DNA of 64,000 bases from Litoreibacter halocynthiae (GCF_004365635.1 NZ_SOBH01000003.1:496001-560000); one strand, 5' to 3'. Shown: positions 1 through 8,838, numbered from the stretch's first letter. Notes: a model not told the origin generated them from the letters alone. A program made the numbers and translations.

Positions 1-182
1 AGTTACATAGCTTCAGGGTTTCCGCAGCTGAGGGCGCTGAAAACACCATTCTTACCGCAGCACACACGATGGATGCGATCCTCGGCCAGGATTTTGGTGC
101 AGTTCTGTCGGGCGACATGACATCTCGCTTGGCTTGGAAGGCGGCCAAGCGCCGGTCTATGGGCTTTCAGCGTCAGCTTTGA
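1..182 (+). CDS. 3' end of an unidentified protein (partial)
   Basis: An open frame enters from the left edge (codons in phase with base 3) and ends at TGA 180-182. It gives about 59 C-terminal residues ending GFQRQL, with a basic stretch (WKAAKRRS) near the end. No diagnostic motif was recognised, so no function is assigned. Its stop codon directly abuts the stop of the convergent CmcI-like gene, with no spacer. Given the neighbours it may belong to the same surface-polysaccharide locus, but that is inference. Composition is coding-like and no stop interrupts the frame. Confidence 0.5.
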   Translation, partial: LHSFRVSAAEGAENTILTAAHTMDAILGQDFGAVLSGDMTSRLAWKAAKRRSMGFQRQL

Positions 183-953
183 TCACCGGAGCCGTTTGAG
201 AAAGCCGTCATGCGCCACTGTGATCAGCAGCTTTGCCGGAATACTCTTGTCGATCTCGAACTCGGGATGGGTCTCGAGATAGTTCCAAACCGCAGTTTTG
301 GGGTTGTTGCCCGGTCCCCAGGACCGATCGGGATATTCATCAGCGGGCATGTCCTCGATCAACGTGTCGAACACGACGCAATAGCTTCCGACCGACGTGA
401 GCGGCGCATACAGCTCCAGCTCGCTTCGGACATGATCATGGGTGTGGTTCGAGTCCAGACATACAAGCACGCGCTCGTATCCTTCTGCTGCCTTTTGAAC
501 CTGAGCGAAGATATCCGCATCAATGCTGGAACCCTCAATCATCTCAATGCGCGTGGCCATCGGGTGGTTCTGAATGGCGGTGCGGTTGTGCTCGCGAATG
601 TCGATATCGATACCCAAGACTTTGCGGGAAGATTTCGACGGGTCCATAATAGTGCCCGCCTCGATGGCATCACACATGTCCAGTAGTGCAAGCATCGACG
701 CGCTGAAAATCAGTGAGCCGCCATGTGCGATGCCCGTTTCGATAATCAGATCGGGTTTAACGCTCCAGATCAGTTCCTGCATCGCGACAATATCCTGCGG
801 ATACTGAATGATCGGGCGATCTTGCCAGTGGTAGTTGTATGAGTATTTCGGACCGGTCGTGGCTTGTAGAAATGCCATCGCCATGTCGTTCAGTGGCTTG
901 TTGTCCATCATGTCCGAGATGCGGCCTGCGATCTCTTGCTTAAATTCAGTCAT
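183..953 (-). CDS. CmcI-like cephalosporin hydroxylase / O-methyltransferase family protein
   Basis: 256 residues of the CmcI (cephalosporin hydroxylase) / rhamnosyl O-methyltransferase type, a SAM-binding Rossmann fold. The glycine-rich SAM motif ETGIAHGGS lies at residues 72-80, an acidic strand GIDIDIR at 114-120 and an Asp/His-rich CLDSNHTHDH at about 166-175, the usual metal-site region. The start at 953 is preferred over one 15 bases upstream because GAGGTGGGAA stands in front of it. That start overlaps the upstream methyltransferase gene by 8 bases (ATGACTGA), which indicates translational coupling. As the last gene of the sugar operon it probably modifies a sugar or glycan hydroxyl, for example by O-methylation. 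The family also contains proteins named hydroxylases, so the exact reaction is open. Confidence 0.75.
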   Translation of the reverse strand: MTEFKQEIAGRISDMMDNKPLNDMAMAFLQATTGPKYSYNYHWQDRPIIQYPQDIVAMQELIWSVKPDLIIETGIAHGGSLIFSASMLALLDMCDAIEAGTIMDPSKSSRKVLGIDIDIREHNRTAIQNHPMATRIEMIEGSSIDADIFAQVQKAAEGYERVLVCLDSNHTHDHVRSELELYAPLTSVGSYCVVFDTLIEDMPADEYPDRSWGPGNNPKTAVWNYLETHPEFEIDKSIPAKLLITVAHDGFLKRLR

Positions 954-2013
954 TTCCCACCTCAACATAAGTAAATGCGTCGTTCGACATTGTCCGGATC
1001 TCCTCGCAGTAATTAGGGTTCATCACAAGGATCCGTGACGACCGGGGCAGGTTTGGCAAAACCTCCTCAGGCGCGCTGACACGTAATCCGGTTCCGGCTA
1101 GAAAGCGGCCCTGTTTGCTTGGATTGATGTCGATCACAGCTTCAACCGATGCGCCTGCACGTTCACGTAGCAAGGCATAGATCACCCCTTTCGAAGCACC
1201 ACCCCAGACAACATCCGATTTCGTCGACGCCGAAGCACGATCTTGTAAGGAGGCTATGAAACCGTCGGGGAACATTACAGGATCTTGCGGGTCATACTCA
1301 GGTTCGCGCAAGCTGGACAAATCACCGATGACATAAAGGTACTGCCCTCCAAAGCAGTGGCCCATCGCAGGGGCTTTGCCGAAGATTTTGCAGAAGTCGG
1401 ACAGCCGGAAATAGTTAACATGTTCATAGAAAATATCGAACCATGACCGCTTGCCGCAGATCCAGTCAAAGCACGGAACCTCAATATAGATCAGGCCGCG
1501 ACCGCCGTTAGCGTCGCGCAACTGACATAGAAACGCATAAGGGTCTGGAATGTGTTCCAGCACATGGCGAAGCACCAGTCCTTTTGCCGAAAAACCCAGT
1601 TCAGGGCCGAAATAGCGCTTTTGGATACGGGGGCTATTCCCTTCATAGGTGGGGTCAAATCCCGTGATTGAAGCGCCGCGCCCCGCGAGTATCTCAAGGA
1701 ATGTTCCTTTACCGCACCCGACCTCGACCAGATCATCTAGCCCGATCTTGTCGGAAATCAGATCAGCGGCCCAGTCCAGATGCTGGCGGAACGGCGCACT
1801 GTTGGCCTGTTCGTTTTGGTAGGCGGAATCGTAGTCGACGAGGGATGGATCAAAAGTGTCATTGCGTACCAACCCCGATTTCAGGTCTTCGACGATGCGA
1901 ATGTCACCCCGCGGACAATTCCGGGCATCTTCAGCAGTGTTATACATTCGGTTCTGAAAGACCGGAAAGTCATCTTGCGAATACAACAGACGGGTTGCAG
2001 GGGCTTGTTTCAT
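946..2013 (-). CDS. class I SAM-dependent methyltransferase with Methyltransf_14-type C-terminal domain
   Basis: 355 residues. SAM motif I EVGCGKGT lies at 97-104, LRHVLEHIPDP at about 148-158 and YEHVNYF at 196-202, the last being the tyrosine/histidine signature shared with TylCIII/NovU-type sugar C-methyltransferases. From about residue 268 a second Rossmann-like part (WGGASKGVIYALL) matches the Methyltransf_14 C-terminal domain of that family. The four-cysteine zinc motif usual at the N-terminus is missing, unlike the paralogous gene at 2840-4060. The start overlaps the reductase stop by 4 bases (ATGA). It probably acts on the same CDP-sugar or a product of it. It may be a second C-methyltransferase or a diverged copy with a new substrate. 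Confidence 0.75.
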   Translation of the reverse strand: MKQAPATRLLYSQDDFPVFQNRMYNTAEDARNCPRGDIRIVEDLKSGLVRNDTFDPSLVDYDSAYQNEQANSAPFRQHLDWAADLISDKIGLDDLVEVGCGKGTFLEILAGRGASITGFDPTYEGNSPRIQKRYFGPELGFSAKGLVLRHVLEHIPDPYAFLCQLRDANGGRGLIYIEVPCFDWICGKRSWFDIFYEHVNYFRLSDFCKIFGKAPAMGHCFGGQYLYVIGDLSSLREPEYDPQDPVMFPDGFIASLQDRASASTKSDVVWGGASKGVIYALLRERAGASVEAVIDINPSKQGRFLAGTGLRVSAPEEVLPNLPRSSRILVMNPNYCEEIRTMSNDAFTYVEVGND

Positions 2014-2843
2014 GTCGCCGTCTCCGTTCTTTGGCCGATTACAACCGGCGGGTCCGTCTGGATGTCCGGGCGGGCGCCAAATTTAAGAAGATCACGGCGC
2101 CCATATTGATCGGCTATTTGCTCTGCAAGGGCGCGGATCGTGACTCCCTTGCCGCTGCAGATGTTGGTCGGACCAACGTGGGTACCAGTGATGTCACTCA
2201 CCAACAGGTCGGCGGCCGCATCGACATCCGAATAGTCGCGTACGGCCGTTCCACTGGTTAGTTCAGCCGCCTGACCAGCGCGCATCTGAGCATGCAGATA
2301 TGGAACAAGGCGGCGATGGTCTTCGCGTGCACCATAGAGATAGAACAGACGCGCCCAAAGGAATTCAGTTTCAGTTGTGGCGAACCATGATTTCAACATT
2401 GTGAAGGCCGCAACTTTGGCCGCCGCATAGGGCGTATCGGGCGCAAGTGGAGTATTGACCGACAATTCGCCCACCGTCAGGTCGTATTCAAAGCAGGTGC
2501 CGATGCCCACGAACCGGTGCAGCTTTGAGGCCGCCGCGCCTTTTACCATCGAAAGTGTTCCAGCCAGGCAATCCAGATTACGCTCAGAGGTCAGGTATTT
2601 TCCGGGCTCCGCATACCACGCAAGGTGCACAACGGTGTCGATATCTGTCAGCGTATCGGCCCACCAGTTGGAGGGTTGCGCGAATACATCGTCGCAATGG
2701 ATAGTTTTAGTCTTCAAGCCTTCCAGTTTTTTTTCGGTGCCAGAGCGAATGACACAGGTCAAATCATGTCCGGCGGCAACGAGCTTTTGCGCTACGGGCA
2801 GACCAACAAAACCTGTAGCGCCTGTGATCAGAATGCGGCTCAC
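2010..2843 (-). CDS. NAD-dependent epimerase/dehydratase (probable NDP-4-keto-6-deoxyhexose reductase)
   Basis: 277-residue extended short-chain dehydrogenase. The nucleotide motif GATGFVG is at residues 8-14 and the catalytic pair is Tyr139/Lys143 in YAAAK. The start is GTG (2841-2843), which shares GTGA with the stop of the C-methyltransferase gene before it. In NovS/TylCIV-like pathways this position in the operon belongs to the 4-ketoreductase acting after C-methylation, so a 4-keto reduction finishing the CDP-sugar is the most likely role. The sequence alone does not separate reductase from epimerase. Confidence 0.75.
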   Translation of the reverse strand: MSRILITGATGFVGLPVAQKLVAAGHDLTCVIRSGTEKKLEGLKTKTIHCDDVFAQPSNWWADTLTDIDTVVHLAWYAEPGKYLTSERNLDCLAGTLSMVKGAAASKLHRFVGIGTCFEYDLTVGELSVNTPLAPDTPYAAAKVAAFTMLKSWFATTETEFLWARLFYLYGAREDHRRLVPYLHAQMRAGQAAELTSGTAVRDYSDVDAAADLLVSDITGTHVGPTNICSGKGVTIRALAEQIADQYGRRDLLKFGARPDIQTDPPVVIGQRTETAT

Positions 2844-4060
2844 TCCGACACCTCAAGCGTTGGCACCGCAGTGACAAATCGCGTGCCAAGCGCAGCAAGG
2901 TCGCTGCATTGGGCTTTCACCTCCGCGGCAATATTCCAAGGCAGGATGATCAGGTAATCGGGACGGTTTTCGCGCAGCGCCGATGGTGCCAGTATGGGGA
3001 TATGGCTGCCGGGCATCAGCTTGCCGATTTTTGCCGGCGCTGCGTCACAGATAAATGGGATCAGATCCGGCCGCACGCCAGCGTAATTCATGATCGTGTT
3101 TCCCTTGGCCGCTGCACCGTACCCGGCAACGGATTTGCCTTCAGCTTTCGCCTGCAACAAGAAACCGAGGAAGTCGTTTTTGACGTCATCAGCTTGTGAT
3201 TGGAACGCCAGATAGAAATCGTCGCGGTCCATTCCGCGCGCCCTCTCCTGCTCCATCAGCGCCGCGACCGAGTTGTCTTGCGGATGCCCCGCCCCGTCAT
3301 GGCAGCCAAAAACGCGAAGGCTGCCGCCATGCGTCGGCAACTCCTCTACATCGAAAATACGCAGCCCCGCTGCGGCAAATATGCGGTCAACAGCAAGCAA
3401 GGAAAGGTAGGAGAAGTGTTCGTGATAGACGGTATCGAACTGACGAAATTCGACCAAACGCATCAGATGTGGAAACTCCAGCGTGATGACGCCTTCCGGT
3501 TTCAGCGACATCTTTAGCGCTTCGGTAAAATCGTTAATATCAGGCACATGTGCATAGACATTGTTGCCCGCAATCAGGTCCGCCTGTTCCAGCGAAGCCG
3601 AAAGCTCCATGCCAAAGAATTCCTGCACCACGGGTATACCCAGCGCCCGTGCAGCGGCGGCTGTGCTTTCCGTCGGCTCCACACCAACGCAAGGGATGCC
3701 CTTGGCCACGAAGTTCTTTAGCAGATAGCCGTCATTTGATGCGATCTCCATTACGTGGCTGTCCGCCCCAAGGCCAAACCGCTCGGTCACCATATTTGCA
3801 TAGCGCGCCGCATGATCCAGCCAGCCTTTTGAGGTCGATGAAAAATAGGCGTAGTCATCAGTGAATAATGCATCGGCTGCGGCGAAATCTTCGGTCTGCA
3901 CAAGTCGGCAATCGCCACATGCCAAAAGCCGCAGCGGAAAGGTCAATTCGGGCTTCCGAAGATCCACAGGGGTGAGATAGGCATTAGATGGCGGGGCAAA
4001 CCCGAGATCAAGAAACCGGATGCTCAGAGGGGTAGCACAATGGCGGCACAGCTGCGTCAT
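2840..4060 (-). CDS. sugar C-methyltransferase, TylCIII/NovU/CloU type
   Basis: 406 residues with the full three-part family layout. An N-terminal zinc-binding domain has Cys5, Cys8, Cys48 and Cys51 (CRHC...CGDC). A SAM domain has motif EIASNDGYLL at about 105-114 and the catalytic-region signature YHEHFSY at 212-218. The C-terminal Methyltransf_14 domain has GYGAAAKGNT at about 313-322. Characterised relatives add a methyl carbon at C3 or C5 of NDP-4-keto-6-deoxyhexoses. Here the donor would be the CDP-4-keto-6-deoxyglucose made by RfbF/RfbG. The start ATG overlaps the epimerase stop (ATGA). The ring position of methylation cannot be told from sequence. Confidence 0.85.
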   Translation of the reverse strand: MTQLCRHCATPLSIRFLDLGFAPPSNAYLTPVDLRKPELTFPLRLLACGDCRLVQTEDFAAADALFTDDYAYFSSTSKGWLDHAARYANMVTERFGLGADSHVMEIASNDGYLLKNFVAKGIPCVGVEPTESTAAAARALGIPVVQEFFGMELSASLEQADLIAGNNVYAHVPDINDFTEALKMSLKPEGVITLEFPHLMRLVEFRQFDTVYHEHFSYLSLLAVDRIFAAAGLRIFDVEELPTHGGSLRVFGCHDGAGHPQDNSVAALMEQERARGMDRDDFYLAFQSQADDVKNDFLGFLLQAKAEGKSVAGYGAAAKGNTIMNYAGVRPDLIPFICDAAPAKIGKLMPGSHIPILAPSALRENRPDYLIILPWNIAAEVKAQCSDLAALGTRFVTAVPTLEVSE

Positions 4061-4599
4061 AAGGGTGATACTTCCTCCAGGGCGGGGAGATTTTTGTCGC
4101 GCTCTGATATTTGAGCCGGTGGCAAAGGCCAGTCGATTGCCAAGTGGCTATCCATCAAATTAACTCCGCCCTCTTGTGTCGGGGAATACGGTCGGGAATG
4201 GAGGTATTGCAGTTCGACGTCATCCTCCAGCGTTTGAAAGCCATGCGCAAAGCCTTCGGGAATGTAGATCGAATTCCGGCGTTCCGCGTCGAGCTCAACC
4301 CCGACATGCCGGCCAAAGCTGCCCGACCCTTCACGCAGGTCGACAATGACATCATAGACCCGCCCGCGAAGGCAGCGCACCAGCTTGACCTCAGCTGCGG
4401 TTCCACGCTGAAAATGCAGACCACGCAAGGCCCCGATCCCACGGGTATACGAAATGTTCATCTGCGCCCAACGGGTGTTGAGCCCGTAGCTCGCGAATTC
4501 TTCGTCGCAATAAAACCGTGAGAAAAAGCCACGCGCGTCGCCACGCGGTTCCAGCAGCACTTCAAACGCGCCGTCAAGGGAAAGCGGTCTGAAGATCAT
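4057..4599 (-). CDS. dTDP-4-dehydrorhamnose 3,5-epimerase family protein (RfbC-like)
   Basis: 180-residue cupin-type sugar epimerase. The entry motif DARGFFSRF lies at 21-29, and the catalytic His is in LRGLHFQ (His62), followed by EVKLVRCLRGRVYDVIVDLR. The C-terminal half is looser than classic RfbC, with no obvious YYxP tyrosine motif, as in one-centre epimerases such as NovW. The start at 4599 overlaps the rfbG stop by ATGA; a longer reading to 4674 would run through rfbG. Epimerisation at C3 and/or C5 of the CDP-4-keto-6-deoxy sugar would come before or with C-methylation. Confidence 0.85.
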   Translation of the reverse strand: MIFRPLSLDGAFEVLLEPRGDARGFFSRFYCDEEFASYGLNTRWAQMNISYTRGIGALRGLHFQRGTAAEVKLVRCLRGRVYDVIVDLREGSGSFGRHVGVELDAERRNSIYIPEGFAHGFQTLEDDVELQYLHSRPYSPTQEGGVNLMDSHLAIDWPLPPAQISERDKNLPALEEVSPL

Positions 4600-5645
4600 A
4601 GGCCACCAAAGTCGGAAAGTTGTGCCTCGGTGACCTCCGCCGCCGATTTCCCGTCGCCGACCGAGCGATACCAATTGATGGTTTTTTCGATCGTTTGCTC
4701 GAATGACCAGCGTGGCTTGACCCCTAGTAGGGCTTCGCTTTTGGCGGGATCAAGGCTGAGAAGCCCTGCTTCATGCACAGCATCCTCTGGCGATACATCG
4801 TTCCAGCGCCCCGGCCAATGGCGTAACGCTTCGGTCACCACGTCGCGTACCGGTCGCGCGTCTTGAGGATCGGGTCCAAAATTAAAGCCGGATTGATAGA
4901 CCGGATCATCCGACGTCCAAAGCCGTTCCGCCAACACAAGGTATCCGGCCAGCGGCTCCAGAACGTGCTGCCATGGACGCACGGCATCAGGGTTGCGCAC
5001 CTCAATCGGCTTGCCGCGCGACAATGCCCTGACGATGTCGGGCACGATGCGGTTCGCCGCCCAGTCGCCACCACCGATCACGTTTCCGGCCCTTGCCGAA
5101 GCCATCCTGATATCTGTCCCACCCAGAAAAGACCGCCGCCAACTCGACACCGCGATTTCCATCGCCGCTTTGCTGGCGCTGTAGGGGTCGTGACCGCCCA
5201 GCGAGTGTTGCTCGTTGTAAGGCCTGCCATCTTCGAGGTTTTCATAAACCTTGTCAGTCGTCACCATCACTACGGCACAGCGACCGGACAACTGGCGGAT
5301 AGCCTGCATAACATGGGCCGAGCCCATGACATTCGTTTGCCAAGTCTCCAACGGGGTTGCATAGGATTCTATGACGAGCGGTTGTGCTGCGAGGTGGAAC
5401 ACTAGATCAGGCTGAACCTCGGCCACGCGGCGCGCAACCAAATCAGCGTCGCGAATGTCACCTATCATGTGGTCAACCAAAGCTTCGATGCCCATTTGGT
5501 CAAACAGCGCAGGGTTCGTGTCGGGTGACAACGCCAAACCTGCGACATCGGCCCCCAACTTGCTCAGCCAAAAAGACAGCCAGCTTCCCTTGAAACCGGT
5601 ATGACCGCTAACCAGAACGCGCTTGCCGCTCCAGAAGTCACTCAT
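4596..5645 (-). CDS. rfbG: CDP-glucose 4,6-dehydratase
   Basis: 349-residue extended short-chain dehydrogenase that converts CDP-glucose to CDP-4-keto-6-deoxyglucose. The motif GHTGFKG at 14-20 is typical of this subgroup (dTDP-glucose dehydratases have GGAGFIG). TTDKVYEN is at 129-136 and the catalytic Tyr155/Lys159 are in DPYSASK. The start MSDFWSGKRV at 5645 overlaps the rfbF stop (ATGA). Neither the 3-dehydratase rfbH nor its reductase is present, so the pathway probably does not proceed to 3,6-dideoxyhexoses. Confidence 0.92.
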   Translation of the reverse strand: MSDFWSGKRVLVSGHTGFKGSWLSFWLSKLGADVAGLALSPDTNPALFDQMGIEALVDHMIGDIRDADLVARRVAEVQPDLVFHLAAQPLVIESYATPLETWQTNVMGSAHVMQAIRQLSGRCAVVMVTTDKVYENLEDGRPYNEQHSLGGHDPYSASKAAMEIAVSSWRRSFLGGTDIRMASARAGNVIGGGDWAANRIVPDIVRALSRGKPIEVRNPDAVRPWQHVLEPLAGYLVLAERLWTSDDPVYQSGFNFGPDPQDARPVRDVVTEALRHWPGRWNDVSPEDAVHEAGLLSLDPAKSEALLGVKPRWSFEQTIEKTINWYRSVGDGKSAAEVTEAQLSDFGGL

Positions 5646-6409
5646 TCCCAAGTTTTCCACGGTGCCTGACCCGTTGCCCAAAGCCCTTCCAATGCGTTCC
5701 GGTCGCGCAATGTATCCATGGCCTGCCAGTAGCCGCTATGTTTCCACACCGATAACTGACGTTCTGCCGCAAGAGACTCCAACGGCTCTTTTTCGAAGAC
5801 CGTCTGGTCATTTGCAAGACGGTCAAGAATCGCCGGTTCGCATACGAAAAATCCGCCATTGATCCACCGCCCGTCGCCCTCGGGCTTCTCCTGAAAACGC
5901 GATACAAGACCGTCTTCGATTGCAAGCCCGCCAAAGCGCCCAGCGGGTTGAATCGCGGTCACTGTTGCCTCACATCCCTGCGCACGATGGTGTTCGATCA
6001 AAGCGGTCAGATCGACGTCACTTACGCCGTCGCCATATGTCAGGCAGAAAGTATCATCCAGATAATCTGCAACACGCTTGATGCGGCCCCCAGTTTGAGT
6101 GCTTTCGCCCGTGTCCACCAGAGTGATCTTCCACCTCTCTGCCGGACGGGAGTGGATTTCCAGACCGTTGTTTTCCAAATCAATCGTAACATCGGACATG
6201 TGCAGGAAGTAATTCGCGAAATACTCCTTGATCATGTATCCTTTGTAGCCACAGCAAATCACGAATTCATTGATCCCGTGCTCGCTGTAATGCTTCATGA
6301 TGTGCCAAATGATTGGACGCCCACCGATTTCGATCATTGGTTTGGGCTTTAGATGCGACTCTTCGCTAATGCGTGTCCCAAGGCCGCCCGCCAAAACTAC
6401 CAATTTCAT
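5642..6409 (-). CDS. rfbF: glucose-1-phosphate cytidylyltransferase
   Basis: 255-residue nucleotidyltransferase that makes CDP-glucose from CTP and glucose 1-phosphate. The pyrophosphorylase signature LAGGLGTR is near residue 6 and KPKPM follows at about 21-25. The sequence is close to RfbF/DdhA of O-antigen loci. First gene of the seven-gene minus-strand unit. The ATG at 6409 is preferred to a TTG three codons upstream, although the ribosome site (GCGGGCG) is weak. With RfbG it fixes the activating nucleotide as CDP, which is unusual beside NovU-like methyltransferases that mostly work on dTDP-sugars. Confidence 0.92.
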   Translation of the reverse strand: MKLVVLAGGLGTRISEESHLKPKPMIEIGGRPIIWHIMKHYSEHGINEFVICCGYKGYMIKEYFANYFLHMSDVTIDLENNGLEIHSRPAERWKITLVDTGESTQTGGRIKRVADYLDDTFCLTYGDGVSDVDLTALIEHHRAQGCEATVTAIQPAGRFGGLAIEDGLVSRFQEKPEGDGRWINGGFFVCEPAILDRLANDQTVFEKEPLESLAAERQLSVWKHSGYWQAMDTLRDRNALEGLWATGQAPWKTWE

Positions 6410-6864
6410 CGCCCGCAAACCTGCTATTCAACGCGTCAATATGATGGGGTATGAAGAAGCAAACATTGTCTTGATCTCGCTTCCCAATGCGCCGGATTGT
6501 TTGTCCAATCGGCCCCCATAAGTTCGCCAAGCTTTACCTTTTGAAGCAAAAAAGTACCAGAAATTTCTAGGCTGATGTATGACTATGCGAGGATAGTATG
6601 GAATTGAGGGCTGTGCTGGATAAAGTGCAAACCGCTTGGAGGTTGAAGCGGCCCATATCTGAAGATTGGCGCTATCGGAGACCATGGATAGAATAGCGGA
6701 CGTCAAGATTGGGAAAATATTGCTTGTTGAGCGAATGTCCGGTCTGAGGAAACTACAAAGTATTTCTGCTATAGTCGGCGGAGGGAGCTTTCATCCAGAA
6801 GCAGCCGACGAGAATGTCAGCGCGAAATGACGCTTCGTCCCGCATAGCGGACAAAGGCACGTCG
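6410..6864 (-). other. intergenic region upstream of the sugar operon, no gene seen
   Basis: About 455 bases, richer in A+T than the flanks. Short frames here (for example 6428-6706, minus) lack a ribosome site and show no recognisable motif. The region must hold the promoter of the rfbF unit, but no convincing -35/-10 pair could be placed. Confidence 0.5.
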
Positions 6865-6903
6865 AAAAAAAGGCCCGCCACCTCACTTGAGGTCGCGGGC
6901 CTT
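6865..6903 (-). terminator. rho-independent terminator of tpa
   Basis: Inverted repeat with arms 6870-6884 and 6889-6903 (15 bp, one mismatch, 4-base loop). On the minus strand it is followed by a T run (A run 6865-6871 on the given strand). It lies 23 bases past the tpa stop. Confidence 0.9.
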
Positions 6904-6925
6904 CCATGTCTTCAGACGTGAGTGC

Positions 6926-8338
6926 TTACCCCATCACCGCCGTCAGCGCCCCGTCCACCGAGGTGATGATCGCGTCGATATCGTCCTTGGTGGCGATCAA
7001 TGCGGGCGAGAAGCAGAGGGTGTTGTTGAAGCCCGGGATGGAGCGGTTAGTCATGCCGATGATAACCGCGTCCTTAGCCATGCAGTGGCCGGTGACTTGG
7101 GCGACCAGCTTCTCGGGCAATGGCGCGCGGGTTTCGCGGTCGGCGACCAGCTCTGCGCCGAGGAACAGGCCCTTGCCGCGGACGTCGCCGATGCAGGCGT
7201 GTTTGCCTTTCAGCTCTTCTAGCTGCTCCAGCATGTAGTTGCCCATGGCGGTGGTGTTCTCGAGTAGGTTCTCGTCTTCGAGGATACGCATGTTTTCCAG
7301 CGCGGCGGCGGGGCCTGCGGTGCAGCCGCCGAAAGTGGAGATGTCGCGGAAGTAGTTCATGTGATCGGAGCTGTCGTCCTTGAACATGTCAAAGACCTTC
7401 TCGGTGGTCACGCAGCACGAGATTGCCGCGTAGCCGGAGGCGACGCCCTTGGCCATGGTCACGATATCGGGCTGGATGCCGTAGTGCTGGTAGCCGAACC
7501 ATGTGCCGGTGCGACCCATGCCGCAGACGACCTCGTCGATATGCAGCAGGATGTCGTATTTGCGGCAGATTTCCTGCACGCGGGGCCAGTAGCCTTCGGG
7601 CGGGACGATGACGCCGCCGCCTGCGGTGACGGGCTCAAGGCAGAGTGCGCCGACGGTGTCGGCGCCTTCGCGCAGGATGATCTCCTCGATCGCGTTGGCG
7701 CAGGCGATGCCGTAGGCCTCGCCGGACAGATCGCCCAAGCCCTGATCCATGGCGCGGTATTCGAGGCAGTGGGGGACCTTGACGAAGCCCGGCGTGAAGG
7801 GGCCGTATTGCGCGCCGCGTTCATCTTGGCCGCCAGCCGACAGGGTCGCGATGGTGGTGCCGTGGTAGTCGCGGTCGCGGTAGAGGATCTTGTGCTTCTT
7901 GCCGCCATAGCGCTTGTGGGCGATTTGGCGGACCATTTTGAAGCCCTTCTCGTTCGCCTCGGAGCCGGAGTTGGCGTAGTAGACGCGGGACATGCCGGGC
8001 ATTTTGGAGATCAGGCGCTCGGAGAATTGCGCGGCGGGGATCGAGCCCATTGTGCCGCCGAAGAAGTTCATTTTCACCAGCTGGTCACGCACCGCGTTGG
8101 CGATGCTTTCGCGGCCGTAGCCAACGTTGACGGTCCAGACGCCGCCGGAGACCGCGTCGATATGCTTGCGGCCGTGCTGGTCCCAGACGTTGAGGCCCTT
8201 GCCCTCGACGATGATCTTGGGGTCGGTGCGGTTTTCTTCGGCCATGTAGCCGGCGTGTTGGCTGAGATGGTGCCAGACATGGGCGCGGTCGGCTTCGACA
8301 ACGCCGGAGAGATCATTGCTTTGCAGATTACCGTCCAT
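6926..8338 (-). CDS. tpa: taurine--pyruvate aminotransferase
   Basis: 470-residue class III (omega) aminotransferase, PLP-dependent. SGSEANE lies near 124-130, the PLP-contacting Asp268 is in HIDEV and the Schiff-base lysine is Lys297 in TMAKGVASGY. Whole-length resemblance and divergent placement beside tauABC support taurine:pyruvate aminotransferase, which converts taurine to sulfoacetaldehyde and alanine. The next enzyme, sulfoacetaldehyde acetyltransferase (Xsc), is not in the window. The MocR-type regulator TauR, which often accompanies tpa in relatives, is also absent. A strong terminator follows the gene. Other omega-aminotransferases are the alternative, but the transporter context makes Tpa much more likely. 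Confidence 0.88.
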   Translation of the reverse strand: MDGNLQSNDLSGVVEADRAHVWHHLSQHAGYMAEENRTDPKIIVEGKGLNVWDQHGRKHIDAVSGGVWTVNVGYGRESIANAVRDQLVKMNFFGGTMGSIPAAQFSERLISKMPGMSRVYYANSGSEANEKGFKMVRQIAHKRYGGKKHKILYRDRDYHGTTIATLSAGGQDERGAQYGPFTPGFVKVPHCLEYRAMDQGLGDLSGEAYGIACANAIEEIILREGADTVGALCLEPVTAGGGVIVPPEGYWPRVQEICRKYDILLHIDEVVCGMGRTGTWFGYQHYGIQPDIVTMAKGVASGYAAISCCVTTEKVFDMFKDDSSDHMNYFRDISTFGGCTAGPAAALENMRILEDENLLENTTAMGNYMLEQLEELKGKHACIGDVRGKGLFLGAELVADRETRAPLPEKLVAQVTGHCMAKDAVIIGMTNRSIPGFNNTLCFSPALIATKDDIDAIITSVDGALTAVMG

Positions 8339-8838
8339 CGGCTTGCTCCAGATTTTGAGGCGGCCGGGTGAAAATGCCCGACGATTCTATATTATTCTAC
8401 GCCAAGAACGGCGCTAATCATAAAGCTGCATGTTATCCGTGCGCGGAATAGGGCCAGTAATCCATCACGCATATAGCCAGAATCGGGGCTCAAGAGGGGC
8501 GTTTCATGGGGTGTTCAAATGTGGTATCATTTGTTTTCATAAGCTTAGAGAATTGTCGGGGGGATGACAGAGCAAAAAGGCAGCGCGGCCCGAGCTGATT
8601 AAATCCATTGACTGCACCCACCCCCCACCGCCTAGTTTGCATGTGGAAAAGCAGGATGGAGACGTGCGAAAACATGAAACTTCGCCTGCGAGGGCAAACT
8701 GCACTGGCTTCTTAGCGGCCTTGTGATTTGTTCAACCAGCCCCTTCAGGGTGCATGAGACTCGGCAAACCGAGCTGGCTACTCTGAGGGAAATATACGCG
8801 TCGAGAGGCGCATGCTGTTCAACATGGGAGATGAACAT
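8339..8838. promoter_or_regulatory. divergent tpa/tauA control region
   Basis: 500 bases without a convincing gene between the two divergent taurine units. It should hold both promoters. A short inverted repeat CTCGG-CAAA-CCGAG lies at 8760-8773, 66 bases before the tauA start. No clear TauR-type repeat was recognised. Confidence 0.5.

Noticed and set aside
6428-6706. 92-codon minus-strand frame upstream of rfbF
   Set aside because: No ribosome site or motif and an uncertain start; it lies in the AT-rich promoter space.
7361-8371. 336-codon plus-strand frame opposite tpa
   Set aside because: Low-complexity Ala/Asp/Gly composition typical of antisense frames in GC-rich DNA; tpa on the other strand has intact catalytic residues.
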